DNA of 64,000 nucleotides, taken from Longimicrobiales bacterium. GTDB lineage: Bacteria > Gemmatimonadota > Gemmatimonadetes > Longimicrobiales > Gaopeijiaceae. Position numbers and translations under genes: made by a program. This document shows positions 52,126-61,876 of this stretch, piece after piece. Under the pieces are notes generated by a model, which saw only the letters and a list, made by a program, of their open reading frames with translations, searched no databases and had not been told where the DNA came from. The first letter of the stretch is position 1, and every line of letters starts with the position of its first letter. The stretch spans positions 1,520,576 through 1,584,575 of the forward strand of contig OX639991.1 in NCBI GenBank assembly GCA_951828585.1. The letters run 5' to 3'.

Positions 52126-54134
52126 GCCGGCAGCCGCAAAGCCACCAGCCGCCCCGGCCGCCCCACCTGCACCACCACATGCTGCCGCCCCTCGTGACTG
52201 TAGGTCATCATCCCGTACTGACCCGCGCCCGGCATCTCCACACGGCCGACATGCTCGCCCGTCATCTTGTCGTAAGCGTTCAGCACCGGTGGCCCGTTCG
52301 ACCCTTCCGTCGCGTACAGCAGGTCCCCCGCAACCATCTGGATCGAGAGCCCGCCGCCCCCCGCGCGTGACAGGTTCACACCCTGCGCGGCCGGGTGATC
52401 ACGAACTGCCTCCGCCACCTCGCCGATCGGGATCCACCACAGCCGCTCGCCGGTGTTCATGTCATAAGCCGACAGCCGGTTGTACGGCGGCTTCCACAGA
52501 GGCAGCCCCTGTACGCGCGGCAGCCCATCCCCCGCCCCCGCGACCCATTGCGATATGGTCGCGCCCGTGGTCTTGGGATCGTCGGGTTCGTCCGCGTCCA
52601 CGCCGGGGCCGACCCGACCTCCGCTGCAATTCCGCCGGTGCGACGCGTAGAGAATCCCCGTCGTGGGGTCCAGCGTGGCCGGATGCGTGATGTTGAGTCC
52701 CCCGTAACACCGGATGTTCTCCGTGACGGGACCCTCGTAGCCCTCGTAAAGACGCGGCACGAACGGTCCCCCCACCCGGTAGCGGCTCAGGATCTCGAGC
52801 GCTTCGGCGTGCAGCTCCGGGGTGAAGTCGATCACGTCCTCCGGCGGCAGCCCCAGCGGCTCCATCGGCTCCGGCCAGGTCGGCATCGGCTGGGTCGCGG
52901 CCGTCCAGTTGCCGGGCACCTCGCTCTGGGGAACAGGCACCTCCTCGATCGGCCAGATCGGGTCCCCGGTTTCGCGGTTGAAGGCGAAAATGAGCCCGGT
53001 CTTGTTGGTCTGGATCACCGCCGGAACCGCCTCGCCGTCAACCGTCAGGTCCACGACGATCGGCACGTTGGGGAGGTCGTAGTTCCACTGGTCGTTGTGC
53101 ACGATCTGGTAGTGCCAGACGCGCTCGCCGCTGGCCGCGTCAAGCGCGATCACGCTCGTCGAGAAGAGATTGTGGCCGGGACGGAAGCCGCCGAAGTAGT
53201 CGATCGTGGGCGGGTTGGTGGGGATGTAGACGATTCCACGTTCATAGTCGGCCGACATCGGGGCCCACGAGGACACGTCCCCCGTGTACTTCCAGGCATC
53301 GTTCTCCCACGTCTCGTGCCCGTGTTCGCCGGGGCGCGGGATGACGTGGAACTTCCACCGAAACTTGCCGGTGCGCGCGTCGAAGCCCAGGATGTCGCCC
53401 GGCACGTTCTCGATACGCGTCTGGTAGTACCCCTGCTCGGCCGAATTCCCCACCACGACCGTCCCGTTCACCACGATCGGCGGCGACGAGGTCGTGATGT
53501 ACCCGAGCTCGCGCGGGATGCCGTACTCCGGATCGTAGTCGGCCTCGAAACCCTCCCACGGGGCCCAGCCGTCAATGAGCGGCACCAGCATGTCCACCAC
53601 GCCCGTCTCCGGGAAGCCCTCGATGGGGACGGGCTGGCCGAAACCCTCGACGTGCCGCCCGGTTTTCGCGTCAAGAGCGTGCAGGAAGAAGGCGGGCGAC
53701 GTGTAGTAGATGACGCCGCGTCCGTCGATTTCCCCGTACGCGACGCCCTTGCCGTAGTTCTGACGCATCGAGCGTTCCCAGCGCGTGGTGTTCGGCTCGC
53801 GGTAGGTCCAGAGCGTTTCTCCGGTTGCCGGATCGATGGCCGCCACGGTGCGCCGCTGTCCCGCCACCGTATACAGGATCCCGTCGATGTAGGTGGGGGT
53901 CGATTTCATCTGCTGGTCGACATCGGGGCCGAAGTTGTCGGCGTGCCAGACCCAGGCGACCTCGAGGTCGTTGAAGTTGTCCGCGTTGATCTGGTCGACG
54001 GGCGAGTAGCGGGTGCCCCAGGCGTCCGCGCTCTGGAAGCGCCACTCGCCGTGGGGGTTCTGGCGCTCCTGGGCGGCGGTGGTTGACGGGAGGGCGAGCA
54101 CCAGGGCCGGGAAGAGGAGGAGATGGGGCCGCAT
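52122..54134 (-). CDS. PQQ-dependent dehydrogenase
   Basis: 670 residues. Signal peptide HLLLFPALVLALPSTTAAQ. PQQ propeller blades with the W-motif turns are seen: GETLWTYREP, GRHVEGFGQPVP, GERVWHYQIVHNDQWNYDLPN, TGDPIWPIEEVPVPQSEVPG, GERLWWIPIGEV. No cytochrome c CxxCH is present, so electrons must leave to a separate carrier or quinone. It oxidises an alcohol or sugar in the periplasm. No PQQ-synthesis gene is in the window. Start 54134 places the signal peptide well; ATG 54161 is in frame. Confidence 0.85.
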   Translation of the reverse strand: MRPHLLLFPALVLALPSTTAAQERQNPHGEWRFQSADAWGTRYSPVDQINADNFNDLEVAWVWHADNFGPDVDQQMKSTPTYIDGILYTVAGQRRTVAAIDPATGETLWTYREPNTTRWERSMRQNYGKGVAYGEIDGRGVIYYTSPAFFLHALDAKTGRHVEGFGQPVPIEGFPETGVVDMLVPLIDGWAPWEGFEADYDPEYGIPRELGYITTSSPPIVVNGTVVVGNSAEQGYYQTRIENVPGDILGFDARTGKFRWKFHVIPRPGEHGHETWENDAWKYTGDVSSWAPMSADYERGIVYIPTNPPTIDYFGGFRPGHNLFSTSVIALDAASGERVWHYQIVHNDQWNYDLPNVPIVVDLTVDGEAVPAVIQTNKTGLIFAFNRETGDPIWPIEEVPVPQSEVPGNWTAATQPMPTWPEPMEPLGLPPEDVIDFTPELHAEALEILSRYRVGGPFVPRLYEGYEGPVTENIRCYGGLNITHPATLDPTTGILYASHRRNCSGGRVGPGVDADEPDDPKTTGATISQWVAGAGDGLPRVQGLPLWKPPYNRLSAYDMNTGERLWWIPIGEVAEAVRDHPAAQGVNLSRAGGGGLSIQMVAGDLLYATEGSNGPPVLNAYDKMTGEHVGRVEMPGAGQYGMMTYSHEGRQHVVVQVGRPGRLVALRLPA

Positions 54135-54239
54135 CGGGAGACTCCTGACGGACGTTTTCAACGGAGGGCAATTACGGGACGGGTTCGCATCGTAGCGCGG
54201 GCGGGTGCGCGTCGCCAGCGGTAGCGGTTCCGCGGCGAT

Positions 54240-55745
54240 TCAGTCCGACCCCTCCGGCTCCCTGCACTCGAAGTTCTCCTCGCGCATCGGGTCCCCGGAG
54301 CCCTTGTAGACCGCCTCGGCCGGCCACGCGCAGACGGGCCGCTGCATCACGACTTCGCCCTGGTTCGTCCTCGACGCGACCAGCCGTTCCGGCGCCTCGC
54401 CCTCCTCGACCCACTTCCGGATAACCGCAATCCAGTCGACCTCCGCCGGCCCCGGACCGCCGCCGCAGTGCTGCACGCCCGGCAGCATGAACATGCGCAG
54501 ATAGTCGTCCACTTCCTCGTCGCCGGCAGCCACGCCCTCGTAGTACCGGATGGTGCCTTTGGCCGGAATCGCCGCGTCGGACCAGCCTGTCCAGAGGATG
54601 AGCCTGCCGTCTGCCGTCTTGAAGGCGGTGAGGTCGGTGTCGGTTGCGTTGAGCAGCCTTGCGGTGCGGCGGGTGTCGGCCTCCCAGGCGTCGTAGTCGC
54701 TGAAGTCGTAGGTGGAGTAGTCGAACTCGGGGTTGTCGAAGATGATGTACTTGTGCATCTGGGTGCCGAAGGCGTAGTGCAGGTTGGGGGTGCCGGCTCC
54801 CCCGCGCCTCCCTCCCCCCGTGATCCACATCGGCCATTCCCCCGTGGCCTCGCCACCGTACGGATACCCCGGATAAACCAGCTGACCCTCGACCGTCGCG
54901 CCCGCGTAGATCACCTCCGCGGCACGGCGCTGCTCGTCGGTGAGCCCCGGAATCGACTCCAGGTCGATATCGCACGCGAGGGGGTTCGTCATGAAGCCGT
55001 CCCTGACGCCGTCCTTCTCGTCGCACGCTTCGAGGATCGCAGTTTCGAGCGCCTCGGCGGCCTCGGCGTCGATCACGGGCGTCGAGAGATCGTTCGGATC
55101 GGGGTACAGCGCCTGCTGGGTCTGCAGGAAAAGCGCGCCCACGCCCGTCCAGTGATACGCCGGCGCCCCGGCCACGATCCCGTCGAAGTCGTCCGGGTAG
55201 CGCTGCGACGACATCATCCCCTGCCCCCCGCCGCGCGAACAGCCCATGAAGTACGAGTAGTCGATGTCGCGACCGTAGTAGATCCGGATGATCGTCTTGG
55301 CCGTCTCGGCGGTCACGTGAACGGCGCGGTGGCCGAAGTTGACCTCGCGGTCGGGGCGGTTCAGCGCCCAACTCGCGTCGGTGCCGATGCCGCGATGACC
55401 GGTGTCGGTCCCGACGGTGGCGAAACCGCGGGTCAGCACCCGGTTCGACCCGAAGAAACCCAGCGCCTGGTTCTGCACGCTTCCGACGTACCCGCCACCG
55501 CCGCCCATGAGGAAGCGGCCATTCCAGTCGGCGGGCAGCGGGAGGAGGAGTTCGAACCGGATCTCGGTGTCGATCGTGCCGCGGACACGGCAGTGGACGG
55601 GGTCGTATTCGCTGGCCTCGACTGTGGCGACATCGTCGAGGGTGAAGCCGCTCCAGGTGATGGTGGTGAGGTCGTCGCAGGTGGGGGCGGAGGGGGTGGA
55701 AAGAATGGCGACCGTCAGGCCAGCAGCGTAGGAGGTCGTGATCAT
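54240..55745 (-). CDS. Tannase/feruloyl esterase family protein
   Basis: 501 residues. A short signal-like start (SYAAGLTVAILSTPSAPT). The nucleophile is in YFMGCSRGGGQGMM (Cys169-Ser170), the acid in LILWTGWSDAAIP and the base in LPGVQHCGGG. Cys before Ser and Cys after His give the CS-D-HC disulfide-linked triad specific to this family. It hydrolyses esters of aromatic acids. Its ATG overlaps the Rpn gene stop (ATGA). The PQQ dehydrogenase and decarboxylase downstream suggest use of aromatic compounds; that pathway is inference. Confidence 0.87.
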   Translation of the reverse strand: MITTSYAAGLTVAILSTPSAPTCDDLTTITWSGFTLDDVATVEASEYDPVHCRVRGTIDTEIRFELLLPLPADWNGRFLMGGGGGYVGSVQNQALGFFGSNRVLTRGFATVGTDTGHRGIGTDASWALNRPDREVNFGHRAVHVTAETAKTIIRIYYGRDIDYSYFMGCSRGGGQGMMSSQRYPDDFDGIVAGAPAYHWTGVGALFLQTQQALYPDPNDLSTPVIDAEAAEALETAILEACDEKDGVRDGFMTNPLACDIDLESIPGLTDEQRRAAEVIYAGATVEGQLVYPGYPYGGEATGEWPMWITGGGRRGGAGTPNLHYAFGTQMHKYIIFDNPEFDYSTYDFSDYDAWEADTRRTARLLNATDTDLTAFKTADGRLILWTGWSDAAIPAKGTIRYYEGVAAGDEEVDDYLRMFMLPGVQHCGGGPGPAEVDWIAVIRKWVEEGEAPERLVASRTNQGEVVMQRPVCAWPAEAVYKGSGDPMREENFECREPEGSD

Positions 55746-57028
55746 TGGACGTGGAGCATCCGTCTTACCTGAGTAAGAAACCCTTCGGGTGTGTCGCATT
55801 CGATCACTGCGTTCGCCAGCGTGGAGGTGAAAGTGTCATTGGTGTTCGGGGCGAGCATGGACGTGAGTTCCTCGGCGGTTGCTTGCCCGAACTTCTTGCT
55901 GACCATCTGGCACAGCATGGTGAATTCCCCCTCGTCACGCCCTTGGCGCATGCCCTCGTCACGCCCTTGGCGCATGCCCTCGTCGCGCCCTTGGCGGATT
56001 CCCTCGTCACGCCCCTGGCGGAACCACTTTCGGCCGAATTTTTCCAAGCTTCGCTGGTATTCGATGTCTACCTGTTCCATTGTCGTCGCTCCCTTCATCT
56101 GTTCTTCGGTGATTCGCTTCTTCGATACTAACATCTGCCCCACGCACTCGGCCATGAATCGGTTGTATTCGCCTCCGCTCTCCTTGGCGACACGTTGCAG
56201 GGCTGCCAGAGCGGCCAACGTCCCCTCCACCGACCGCACCTTCTCCAGTTCCAGGATCGTCGCCGGCAGGTCGATTCGGTCGATGGCATCTTGTCTTTCC
56301 TTTCGGGCCCGCGAAACCACCCGGAACTCGCCGGGCACCCAACGTCCGAAGAGCTCTCCCAAAGCGGTCGGCGCTCTCCACCGTCCCCGCCCATGAAAAA
56401 TGACAAAGGCCAGGACATCCAGAGACGAACCGTGACGTGGAGTTCCTGTCCGGCGAAGCAGCGCCTGCACCGCCAGTAGAGCGTAGATCGCCACCCGCAG
56501 ACTCATGAACCAGTCCTGACGGCCTTGGAATTCCAGGAGGATCACAACCTGCCGGGCGCCGTCCAGGGAACGGGCTCTCCACAGCATGTCGGGGTAGCGC
56601 CGGACCAGAGCTTCGCCAACCAATTCCGCGTCCATCTTCTCCAGGGTCGAGAAGTCGATCTCGGCGGCTCGGTCCGGAGAATAAGTTCGGACGAGCTTCT
56701 CGACGGTCACGGGGTGGGAAAAGAGTTTCTTGAACGCGGGGTCTTGCACTGGGGGGACCTGCAGCTCGTGTGGGTTAGCGGCCTCCCAAGCTCGCGCCGG
56801 TGTGTGGGCGGCTACATGGTCAAACCGGCCTGGGGAGGTGATGGCCGAGATCGCCGAAAGGCGGCGCGGGCGTATGGGTGGGATTCTCTGGATGGGCCCG
56901 TGGCGCGGTGAGTACCGAATTTCCCCGACACACCGACCGAGACGCTGGGCGCCAAATGGGGTCCGGGCCGTCACCGGCCCACCGTAAAGGCGCGAATTCA
57001 AGCAGTTTGTCGGCCACTTCGGGCCCAT
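55742..57028 (-). CDS. Rpn-family recombination-promoting nuclease
   Basis: About 428 residues from ATG 57028; the real start is uncertain. The core VQDPAFKKLFSHPVTVEKLVRTY, DMLWRARSLDGARQVVILLEFQGRQDWFMSLRVAIYALL is the PD-(D/E)xK nuclease of the Rpn/YhgA family: LLEFQG carries the E-x-Q pair. The C-terminal half has four near-identical RQGRDEG units coded by 24-bp repeats. Such genes are linked with DNA breakage and phage defence. It overlaps the tannase gene by four bases, an unusual partner. Confidence 0.7.
   Translation of the reverse strand: MGPKWPTNCLNSRLYGGPVTARTPFGAQRLGRCVGEIRYSPRHGPIQRIPPIRPRRLSAISAITSPGRFDHVAAHTPARAWEAANPHELQVPPVQDPAFKKLFSHPVTVEKLVRTYSPDRAAEIDFSTLEKMDAELVGEALVRRYPDMLWRARSLDGARQVVILLEFQGRQDWFMSLRVAIYALLAVQALLRRTGTPRHGSSLDVLAFVIFHGRGRWRAPTALGELFGRWVPGEFRVVSRARKERQDAIDRIDLPATILELEKVRSVEGTLAALAALQRVAKESGGEYNRFMAECVGQMLVSKKRITEEQMKGATTMEQVDIEYQRSLEKFGRKWFRQGRDEGIRQGRDEGMRQGRDEGMRQGRDEGEFTMLCQMVSKKFGQATAEELTSMLAPNTNDTFTSTLANAVIECDTPEGFLTQVRRMLHVQ
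55929..56024. repeat. Four 24-bp tandem units inside the Rpn gene
   Basis: Units begin at 55929, 55953, 55977 and 56001; the first two are identical and the others differ by two to four bases. Each codes RQGRDEG plus one residue. Copy number could change by slippage without a frameshift because 24 is a multiple of three. Confidence 0.85.
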
Positions 57029-57178
57029 AGTGGCGGACAAACGCCTCTCCGCGCCCAATTCTTCACGCATTGGCTTCGGAGACGCGCGCACCGGAGGCGT
57101 CCAAGATGCTTGTCGCCGGTCCGGTTGCACGAGCTAGCACATGCCGCGGCCGCCAGTGTGGTTGCGCGGCGCAATCAA

Positions 57179-57194
57179 TACGAGTAGCTTCGTA
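57179..57194. promoter_or_regulatory. Palindrome upstream of the propeller array
   Basis: TACGA-GTAGCT-TCGTA, about 100 bp before ATG 57293. Possible operator; no well-spaced promoter was fixed next to it. Confidence 0.3.
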
Positions 57195-57292
57195 CCCACT
57201 CTATCGTAACAATGCTCGCTCACCACCGTATAGTCATCAGGAGCCGGACCGACACTCTCGGACCGGATGCCGATCACGAGGATTCTCCAGTG

Positions 57293-58546
57293 ATGATTTC
57301 CCGCAGCCTCACTGCCACCCTGACCGCGCTGGCGGCCATCCCCCTCCTCCCCCCTCCTCTCCCCGCGCAGCAACTCATCACACTCCCCCCCGAAGACCGT
57401 CCCCTCGACCCCGCCTTCGAGGAAGTCTTCCGCGTCGGCGCAATCGATGGCGAGCCCTGGGAGATCTTTTCGACCCTCGTCAAGATCGACTTCGACGCCC
57501 GCGGCAACCTGTACCTCTTCGACGGAGTTACGCGCGCGTCGGCGCCCGCCAGGCTGGCGCTGCTGGAGCAGCTCCGCGTCCTCGTCTTCAGCGCCGCGGG
57601 AGCCTTCCACCACGAGTTCGGCAGGATGGGAGAAGGTCCGGGCGAGTTCAGCTGGCCCAACGGCTACACCGTGATGCGCGACGGAACCACGGTCGTGAAC
57701 GATGTCCGGCACGGCGCCTACCAGCTCTTCGACCCGTCGGGAACCTTCATACGCATGGTGCGCGTACCGGACGAAGTCGGGATGACCTCGAAGATTCAGC
57801 GCGACCCGCGCGGCGGGGCGGTCCTGGCCGAGACTTCCGCGATGAACATGGGGAGGGGGACCGGGTGGGCGACCCGTCCCGTTCTGCGGCTCGCGCTCGA
57901 TGGCGAAGTCGTGCGGGCCGATACGGTCGCCGAGGGCTGGCTCCCCGACCGTTCCGCCCCGGCGGAGGCTTCCGAAGTGGCCAGGAGCTTCGGCTTGGGT
58001 GCGCTCACCCTGCCTGCGGTCTTCGAGCCTGAATTGCTGTTCACCGTGCTGCCGGACGGCACCGTCGTGCACAGCGATTCCTCGGCCTACCACCTCAGGC
58101 TTACCCCGCCGGGCGCGCGTAGCGTCGAACGCGTCATCACTCGGCCCATCAGCCCGCGGCCGGTGACGCCGGCTGTGAAGGAGGCCTACACGAAGCGGCG
58201 GGACGAGGAGATGGAAGCGCGGCTCCGCAAGGCCGAGGAGGCGGGGAGGAGGCTCACGGTGCTGGGGAGCTCCGAGCCCCACTTCTACCCCGTACTTCCG
58301 GTCATTGAGGTGTTGGCCGCGACGTGGAACGGCCGCATCTGGGCCCAGCGCCGGGGGGACGCATGGGACGGCGGCGGGCCGATCGATGTGCTGACTCCGG
58401 CGGGTGACTACATCGGCACCCTCCCGGCGGGGTCGACCGCCATGCCGGACGCCTTCGGCCCCGACGGCCTGGCCGCGTTCATCGAGTTCGACGAATTCGA
58501 GGTCGCGTCGGTCGTGGTGCGAAGGCTGCCCGCGGCCGTGCGCTGA
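57293..58546 (+). CDS. Exported beta-propeller protein, first of a tandem array
   Basis: 417 residues. Signal peptide [20 protein letters not shown]. The family opening [29 protein letters not shown], turn [34 protein letters not shown] and a closing [22 protein letters not shown] are shared with the next two genes. The helix [24 protein letters not shown] between blades is charged and coiled-coil-like. Exported; role unknown. Forty-three bases separate it from the next gene. Confidence 0.8.
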   Translation: MISRSLTATLTALAAIPLLPPPLPAQQLITLPPEDRPLDPAFEEVFRVGAIDGEPWEIFSTLVKIDFDARGNLYLFDGVTRASAPARLALLEQLRVLVFSAAGAFHHEFGRMGEGPGEFSWPNGYTVMRDGTTVVNDVRHGAYQLFDPSGTFIRMVRVPDEVGMTSKIQRDPRGGAVLAETSAMNMGRGTGWATRPVLRLALDGEVVRADTVAEGWLPDRSAPAEASEVARSFGLGALTLPAVFEPELLFTVLPDGTVVHSDSSAYHLRLTPPGARSVERVITRPISPRPVTPAVKEAYTKRRDEEMEARLRKAEEAGRRLTVLGSSEPHFYPVLPVIEVLAATWNGRIWAQRRGDAWDGGGPIDVLTPAGDYIGTLPAGSTAMPDAFGPDGLAAFIEFDEFEVASVVVRRLPAAVR

Positions 58547-58589
58547 AAAACGGATCACAATCACAGCCCGAAATGGAAGGACGACAAAC

Positions 58590-59885
58590 ATGACTCCGCG
58601 CAACTACTCGGTCTTGGGACTTGCAGCCCTCGTGATCGCGACCCTCACCCAACCCCTCCCCGGCCAGCAGTTCATCGAACTCCCCGCCGAAGACCGCCCC
58701 CTCGATCCCAACTTCGAGGAAGTCTTCCGCGTCGGCGCGATCGCCGGCGAGTCGTGGGAGACACTCGGCACGGTGCGCAGCGTGGCCTTCGACGCCCGCG
58801 GCAACCTGTACCTCTTCGACGGCACCGGGGGTGTGACCGGCCCCTGGCTCGACCCGCGCGTCCTGGTCTACGACGAGAGCGGCGCCTTTGCCCGCCAATT
58901 CGGCCGCTCAGGCGAGGGCCCTGGCGAGTTCAGCGCCCCGGTGTCGATGGCGGTCATGCGGGACGGGGAGGTGGTGGTGAGCGACATAGGGCATCGGGCA
59001 TATCAGGTCTTTGACGAAACCGGCGTGTTTGTCCGAATGGCCCGAGTGGAACCAACAGATGTCCCCCTGCTTTTTGCACCCACCATGCACGCCGATCCAC
59101 TTGGCAACGGCGTCTATGCCTCGGCCCCGCGCGGGCGCGTCGCCATCGTCGGAACTCAGCCGACCTCCAGGCCGGTGATCCGGTTGCACCTCGAGGGCGA
59201 AGCTGCTCGAATCGACACGGTCGCGCATGGCTGGCTACCTCCTCCTCCGGGTGTGCCCGACGACAATGTGCCAAGTGTGATGATCGGAGGGCGTTCCGTC
59301 TCATTGCGGGAGCTCGACAGGGTGCCGACCGTCTTCGAGCCGGAGTTGCTCGTCGGCGTGCTTCCGGATGGGCGGGTCGTTTTCTCGGACTCGACGGCGT
59401 ACGAGATCAAGGTTGCGGGGAACGGTGCCGTGCCCGTCGGAAGCAAGATTGCTCGACCGTCCGAACCGGAGGCGGTCACAAGCGCGATCCAGGAGGCCGA
59501 GAAGGAGCGACGGTTTGCCGAGCGGGAGGCACGTTTTGGCCTCGGGGGAAAGAGAATCGTGCAGATCCAGGGGAGTGACGGCCGGGCACAGACGACGACG
59601 GTCGACTTGCCGGACCCGGTTTTCTACTCTGAGCTCTCCGTCTTGTATGCCCTCTCCACGACCTGGCAAGGCCGCATCTGGGTACAGCGCCGGGGCAAAT
59701 ACCCGGAGACCGACGGCCCCATCGACGTGCTGACCCCGGAAGGGGACTACGTCGGCACCTTCCCCGCCGGTACGACAGCGCTGCCCGACGCCTTTGGCCC
59801 GAATGGCTTGGCCGCCTTCATCGAACTGGACCAGATGGACGTGGCGACGGTGGTGGTGCGACGGCTGCCCCCGGCGGTGCGCTGA
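58590..59885 (+). CDS. Exported beta-propeller protein, second of the array
   Basis: 431 residues. Signal peptide [19 protein letters not shown]. The same layout: [30 protein letters not shown], turn [26 protein letters not shown], the charged insert [14 protein letters not shown], and closing [28 protein letters not shown] precedes ATG 58590. Close in sequence to the first gene, so a duplicate; no enzyme motif. Confidence 0.82.
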   Translation: MTPRNYSVLGLAALVIATLTQPLPGQQFIELPAEDRPLDPNFEEVFRVGAIAGESWETLGTVRSVAFDARGNLYLFDGTGGVTGPWLDPRVLVYDESGAFARQFGRSGEGPGEFSAPVSMAVMRDGEVVVSDIGHRAYQVFDETGVFVRMARVEPTDVPLLFAPTMHADPLGNGVYASAPRGRVAIVGTQPTSRPVIRLHLEGEAARIDTVAHGWLPPPPGVPDDNVPSVMIGGRSVSLRELDRVPTVFEPELLVGVLPDGRVVFSDSTAYEIKVAGNGAVPVGSKIARPSEPEAVTSAIQEAEKERRFAEREARFGLGGKRIVQIQGSDGRAQTTTVDLPDPVFYSELSVLYALSTTWQGRIWVQRRGKYPETDGPIDVLTPEGDYVGTFPAGTTALPDAFGPNGLAAFIELDQMDVATVVVRRLPPAVR

Positions 59886-60002
59886 TCGTGCTTCAACCGC
59901 TGACATCGTGACCCCCGTTCCCCGGACAACGGGACCACCCCCCGAAGTCATCCAACTTCCTGGCACCAACCAACTACCCTGACACTCGCAGGAGAACACC
60001 TC

Positions 60003-61361
60003 ATGACCCCCAGGACCCTAGTCACCACCGGCATCGCCCTGCTCGCCACCACCCTCCCCGCCCCCCTCACCCTCGCGGCCCAGGAAGTCATCGACCTGCC
60101 CGGCCGCGATCAACGCCTCGCCGCCGACTTCGAGGAAGTCTTCCGCATCGGCGTACTCGACGGCGAGGACTGGGAGATGCTCGGCACGGTCGGGCACGTT
60201 GCGTTCGACGAGAAGGGGAACCTCTACATCGTCGACGGCAGCGGCGGCGGCGGCATGTCCTTCGGGGGCGGCGCGCCAGTAGTGGTGATGGGCTCGGGGA
60301 GCCAGCGCGTCCTGGTTTTCGACGCGTCCGGCAACTACCTGCGCGAATTCGGCACCTCGGGCGAAGGGCCCGGCGAGTTCAACGTGCCGGCGGGGTTCGC
60401 GGTCCTCCGCGACGGCACCACGGTTGTGAGCGACCTGGGACACGTCGGATACCAGCTTTTCGACCCCAGCGGCGCGTTCCTGCGCAAGGTGCGCGGGAGC
60501 AGCGGGACAACGCAGGGAGTCTCACGCAACCTTCTGGGAGATCCCCGTGGAACCGCCGTGTTCACGCTGGACCGCGGAATCCTGAACTCCGGCGGAGGCA
60601 CGCCGACATCCCGCCCGATCATGCGGCTCGGACTTGCCGACGACGAGGTCCGGACCGACACCGTCGTCGAGGCTTGGCTTCCTCCCCGCGGGGAGGCCGG
60701 CATCAAGCTGCCGGGGAACCTCAATGTCCCCGGGGAGGCAGCCAGTCAACTGAGCAAGGCCCTGAGTGGCTTTTCGCAGCCTTCCATCTTCGAGCCGGGG
60801 CTACTGGCGGGCGTGTTTCCCGACGGAGGCATCGTCTACTCCGATTCGTCGGCCTACGCCCTGAAGATCACGCGGCCGGACGCGGGCGAAGTGACGAGGA
60901 TCATACGGCGTCCCATCGAGCCCGAGCCCGTCACCCCTCGTATCGAGAAGGAGCATCGGGAGAGGCAGGAGGCGCTGCGAGAGGCGACGGGCTTCGGTGG
61001 CGGTGCCATCGTGCAGTTTCAAGGCGTTGCCAGCGGCGGCGGAGCCAGTCCCGGCGCTTCCGACGAGTTGTTCACCCTGGACATGCCCGAACGGACCTAC
61101 TACCCCGAAATCCCAGTGTTGCGCGGCCTCTCCACCACCTGGGAAGGAAACATCTGGGTGCGGCGCCGAGGCGACGAACCGGAGAGCCACGGGCCCATCG
61201 ACGTTGTTACCGCCGACGGGCGCTACGTCGGCACCTTCGCGAAGGACGCGACGGAGATGCCCGACGCCTTCGGCCCGAACGGCATGGCGGCTTTCATCGA
61301 GCGCGACGAATTCGATGTGGCCAGGGTGGTGGTACGGAGGCTGCCTGAGGCGGTGAGGTGA
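60003..61361 (+). CDS. Exported beta-propeller protein, third of the array
   Basis: 452 residues. Signal peptide VTTGIALLATTLPAPLTLAAQ. EVIDLPGRDQRLAADFEEVFRIGVLDGEDWEM, a Gly-rich insert DGSGGGGMSFGGG, turn [34 protein letters not shown] and closing [23 protein letters not shown]. It is closest to the truncated copy at 31047-32309, sharing long near-identical DNA segments. It supplies the C-terminus that the other copy lacks. Confidence 0.82.
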   Translation: MTPRTLVTTGIALLATTLPAPLTLAAQEVIDLPGRDQRLAADFEEVFRIGVLDGEDWEMLGTVGHVAFDEKGNLYIVDGSGGGGMSFGGGAPVVVMGSGSQRVLVFDASGNYLREFGTSGEGPGEFNVPAGFAVLRDGTTVVSDLGHVGYQLFDPSGAFLRKVRGSSGTTQGVSRNLLGDPRGTAVFTLDRGILNSGGGTPTSRPIMRLGLADDEVRTDTVVEAWLPPRGEAGIKLPGNLNVPGEAASQLSKALSGFSQPSIFEPGLLAGVFPDGGIVYSDSSAYALKITRPDAGEVTRIIRRPIEPEPVTPRIEKEHRERQEALREATGFGGGAIVQFQGVASGGGASPGASDELFTLDMPERTYYPEIPVLRGLSTTWEGNIWVRRRGDEPESHGPIDVVTADGRYVGTFAKDATEMPDAFGPNGMAAFIERDEFDVARVVVRRLPEAVR

Positions 61362-61427
61362 GGGTGGACGGGTAGCGGGCAGGGCGACGCGGTTGACAGC
61401 TCCTCCCCCCAGCTCGTCTCCTCAGTC

Positions 61428-61472
61428 TTGACCTAAACGACATGCCGTCGTATTATTAAGACATACCGTCGT
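61428..61472 (+). promoter_or_regulatory. Promoter and BlaI-type operator pair
   Basis: -35 TTGACC (61428-61433), 17-bp spacer, -10 TATTAT (61451-61456). Two similar boxes, ACGACATGCCGTCGT (61437-61451, arms ACGAC/GTCGT) and AGACATACCGTCGT (61459-61472), lie 22 bp apart, one over the spacer and one over the start site. This arrangement fits repression by the BlaI dimer just downstream. Confidence 0.7.
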
Positions 61473-61504
61473 TGCACGCGTCTAGACCGGGAAGGACAAC
61501 CGCC

Positions 61505-61876
61505 TTGGCCACACCCACCCTCCCCAACTCCGAACTCGCGGTCATGGAACTGCTCTGGCGAAAGGGCCGCCTGACCGCCCGCCAGATCCTCGAACTCCTC
61601 TACCCCGACGCCTCCAGACCCCAACACGGCACCGTTCAGCGCCTTCTGCAGCGCCTCGCCGCCAAGGACTTCGTGGTCCGCGACCGCAGCCTCGGAGTCA
61701 ACCTCTTCTCCCCCACGATCAGCCGCGAATCCTACGCCAGTGCCCAACTCGAGTCGCTAGCCAACCGGCTCACCCAGGGCTCGCTGGTGCCGATAATCAC
61801 CCGGCTGGTCGAAGACAACAAGCTGTCGCAGGCCGAGATCGAGAATCTGCGCCGCATCCTGGAGGAGGAGAAATGA
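61505..61876 (+). CDS. blaI: BlaI/MecI-family transcriptional repressor
   Basis: 123 residues. The winged helix ELAVMELLWRKGRLTARQILELL, then GTVQRLLQRLAAKDFVVRDRSLGVNLFSP, and a C-terminal dimer helix LVPIITRLVEDNKLSQAEIENLRRILEEEK. It should bind the operator at 61437-61472 and be cleaved or released on signal from the M56 protease. TTG 61505 has GGAAGG nine bases upstream; TTG 61472 is in frame but lies over the operator. Its stop overlaps the next ATG. Confidence 0.85.
   Translation: MATPTLPNSELAVMELLWRKGRLTARQILELLYPDASRPQHGTVQRLLQRLAAKDFVVRDRSLGVNLFSPTISRESYASAQLESLANRLTQGSLVPIITRLVEDNKLSQAEIENLRRILEEEK

Noticed and set aside
52395-54086. Open frame of 563 codons on the plus strand
   Set aside because: Antisense to the PQQ dehydrogenase, whose blade motifs are unmistakable.
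55929-56024. Candidate CRISPR array
   Set aside because: The 24-bp units are contiguous with no spacers and code for a heptad repeat inside a gene.
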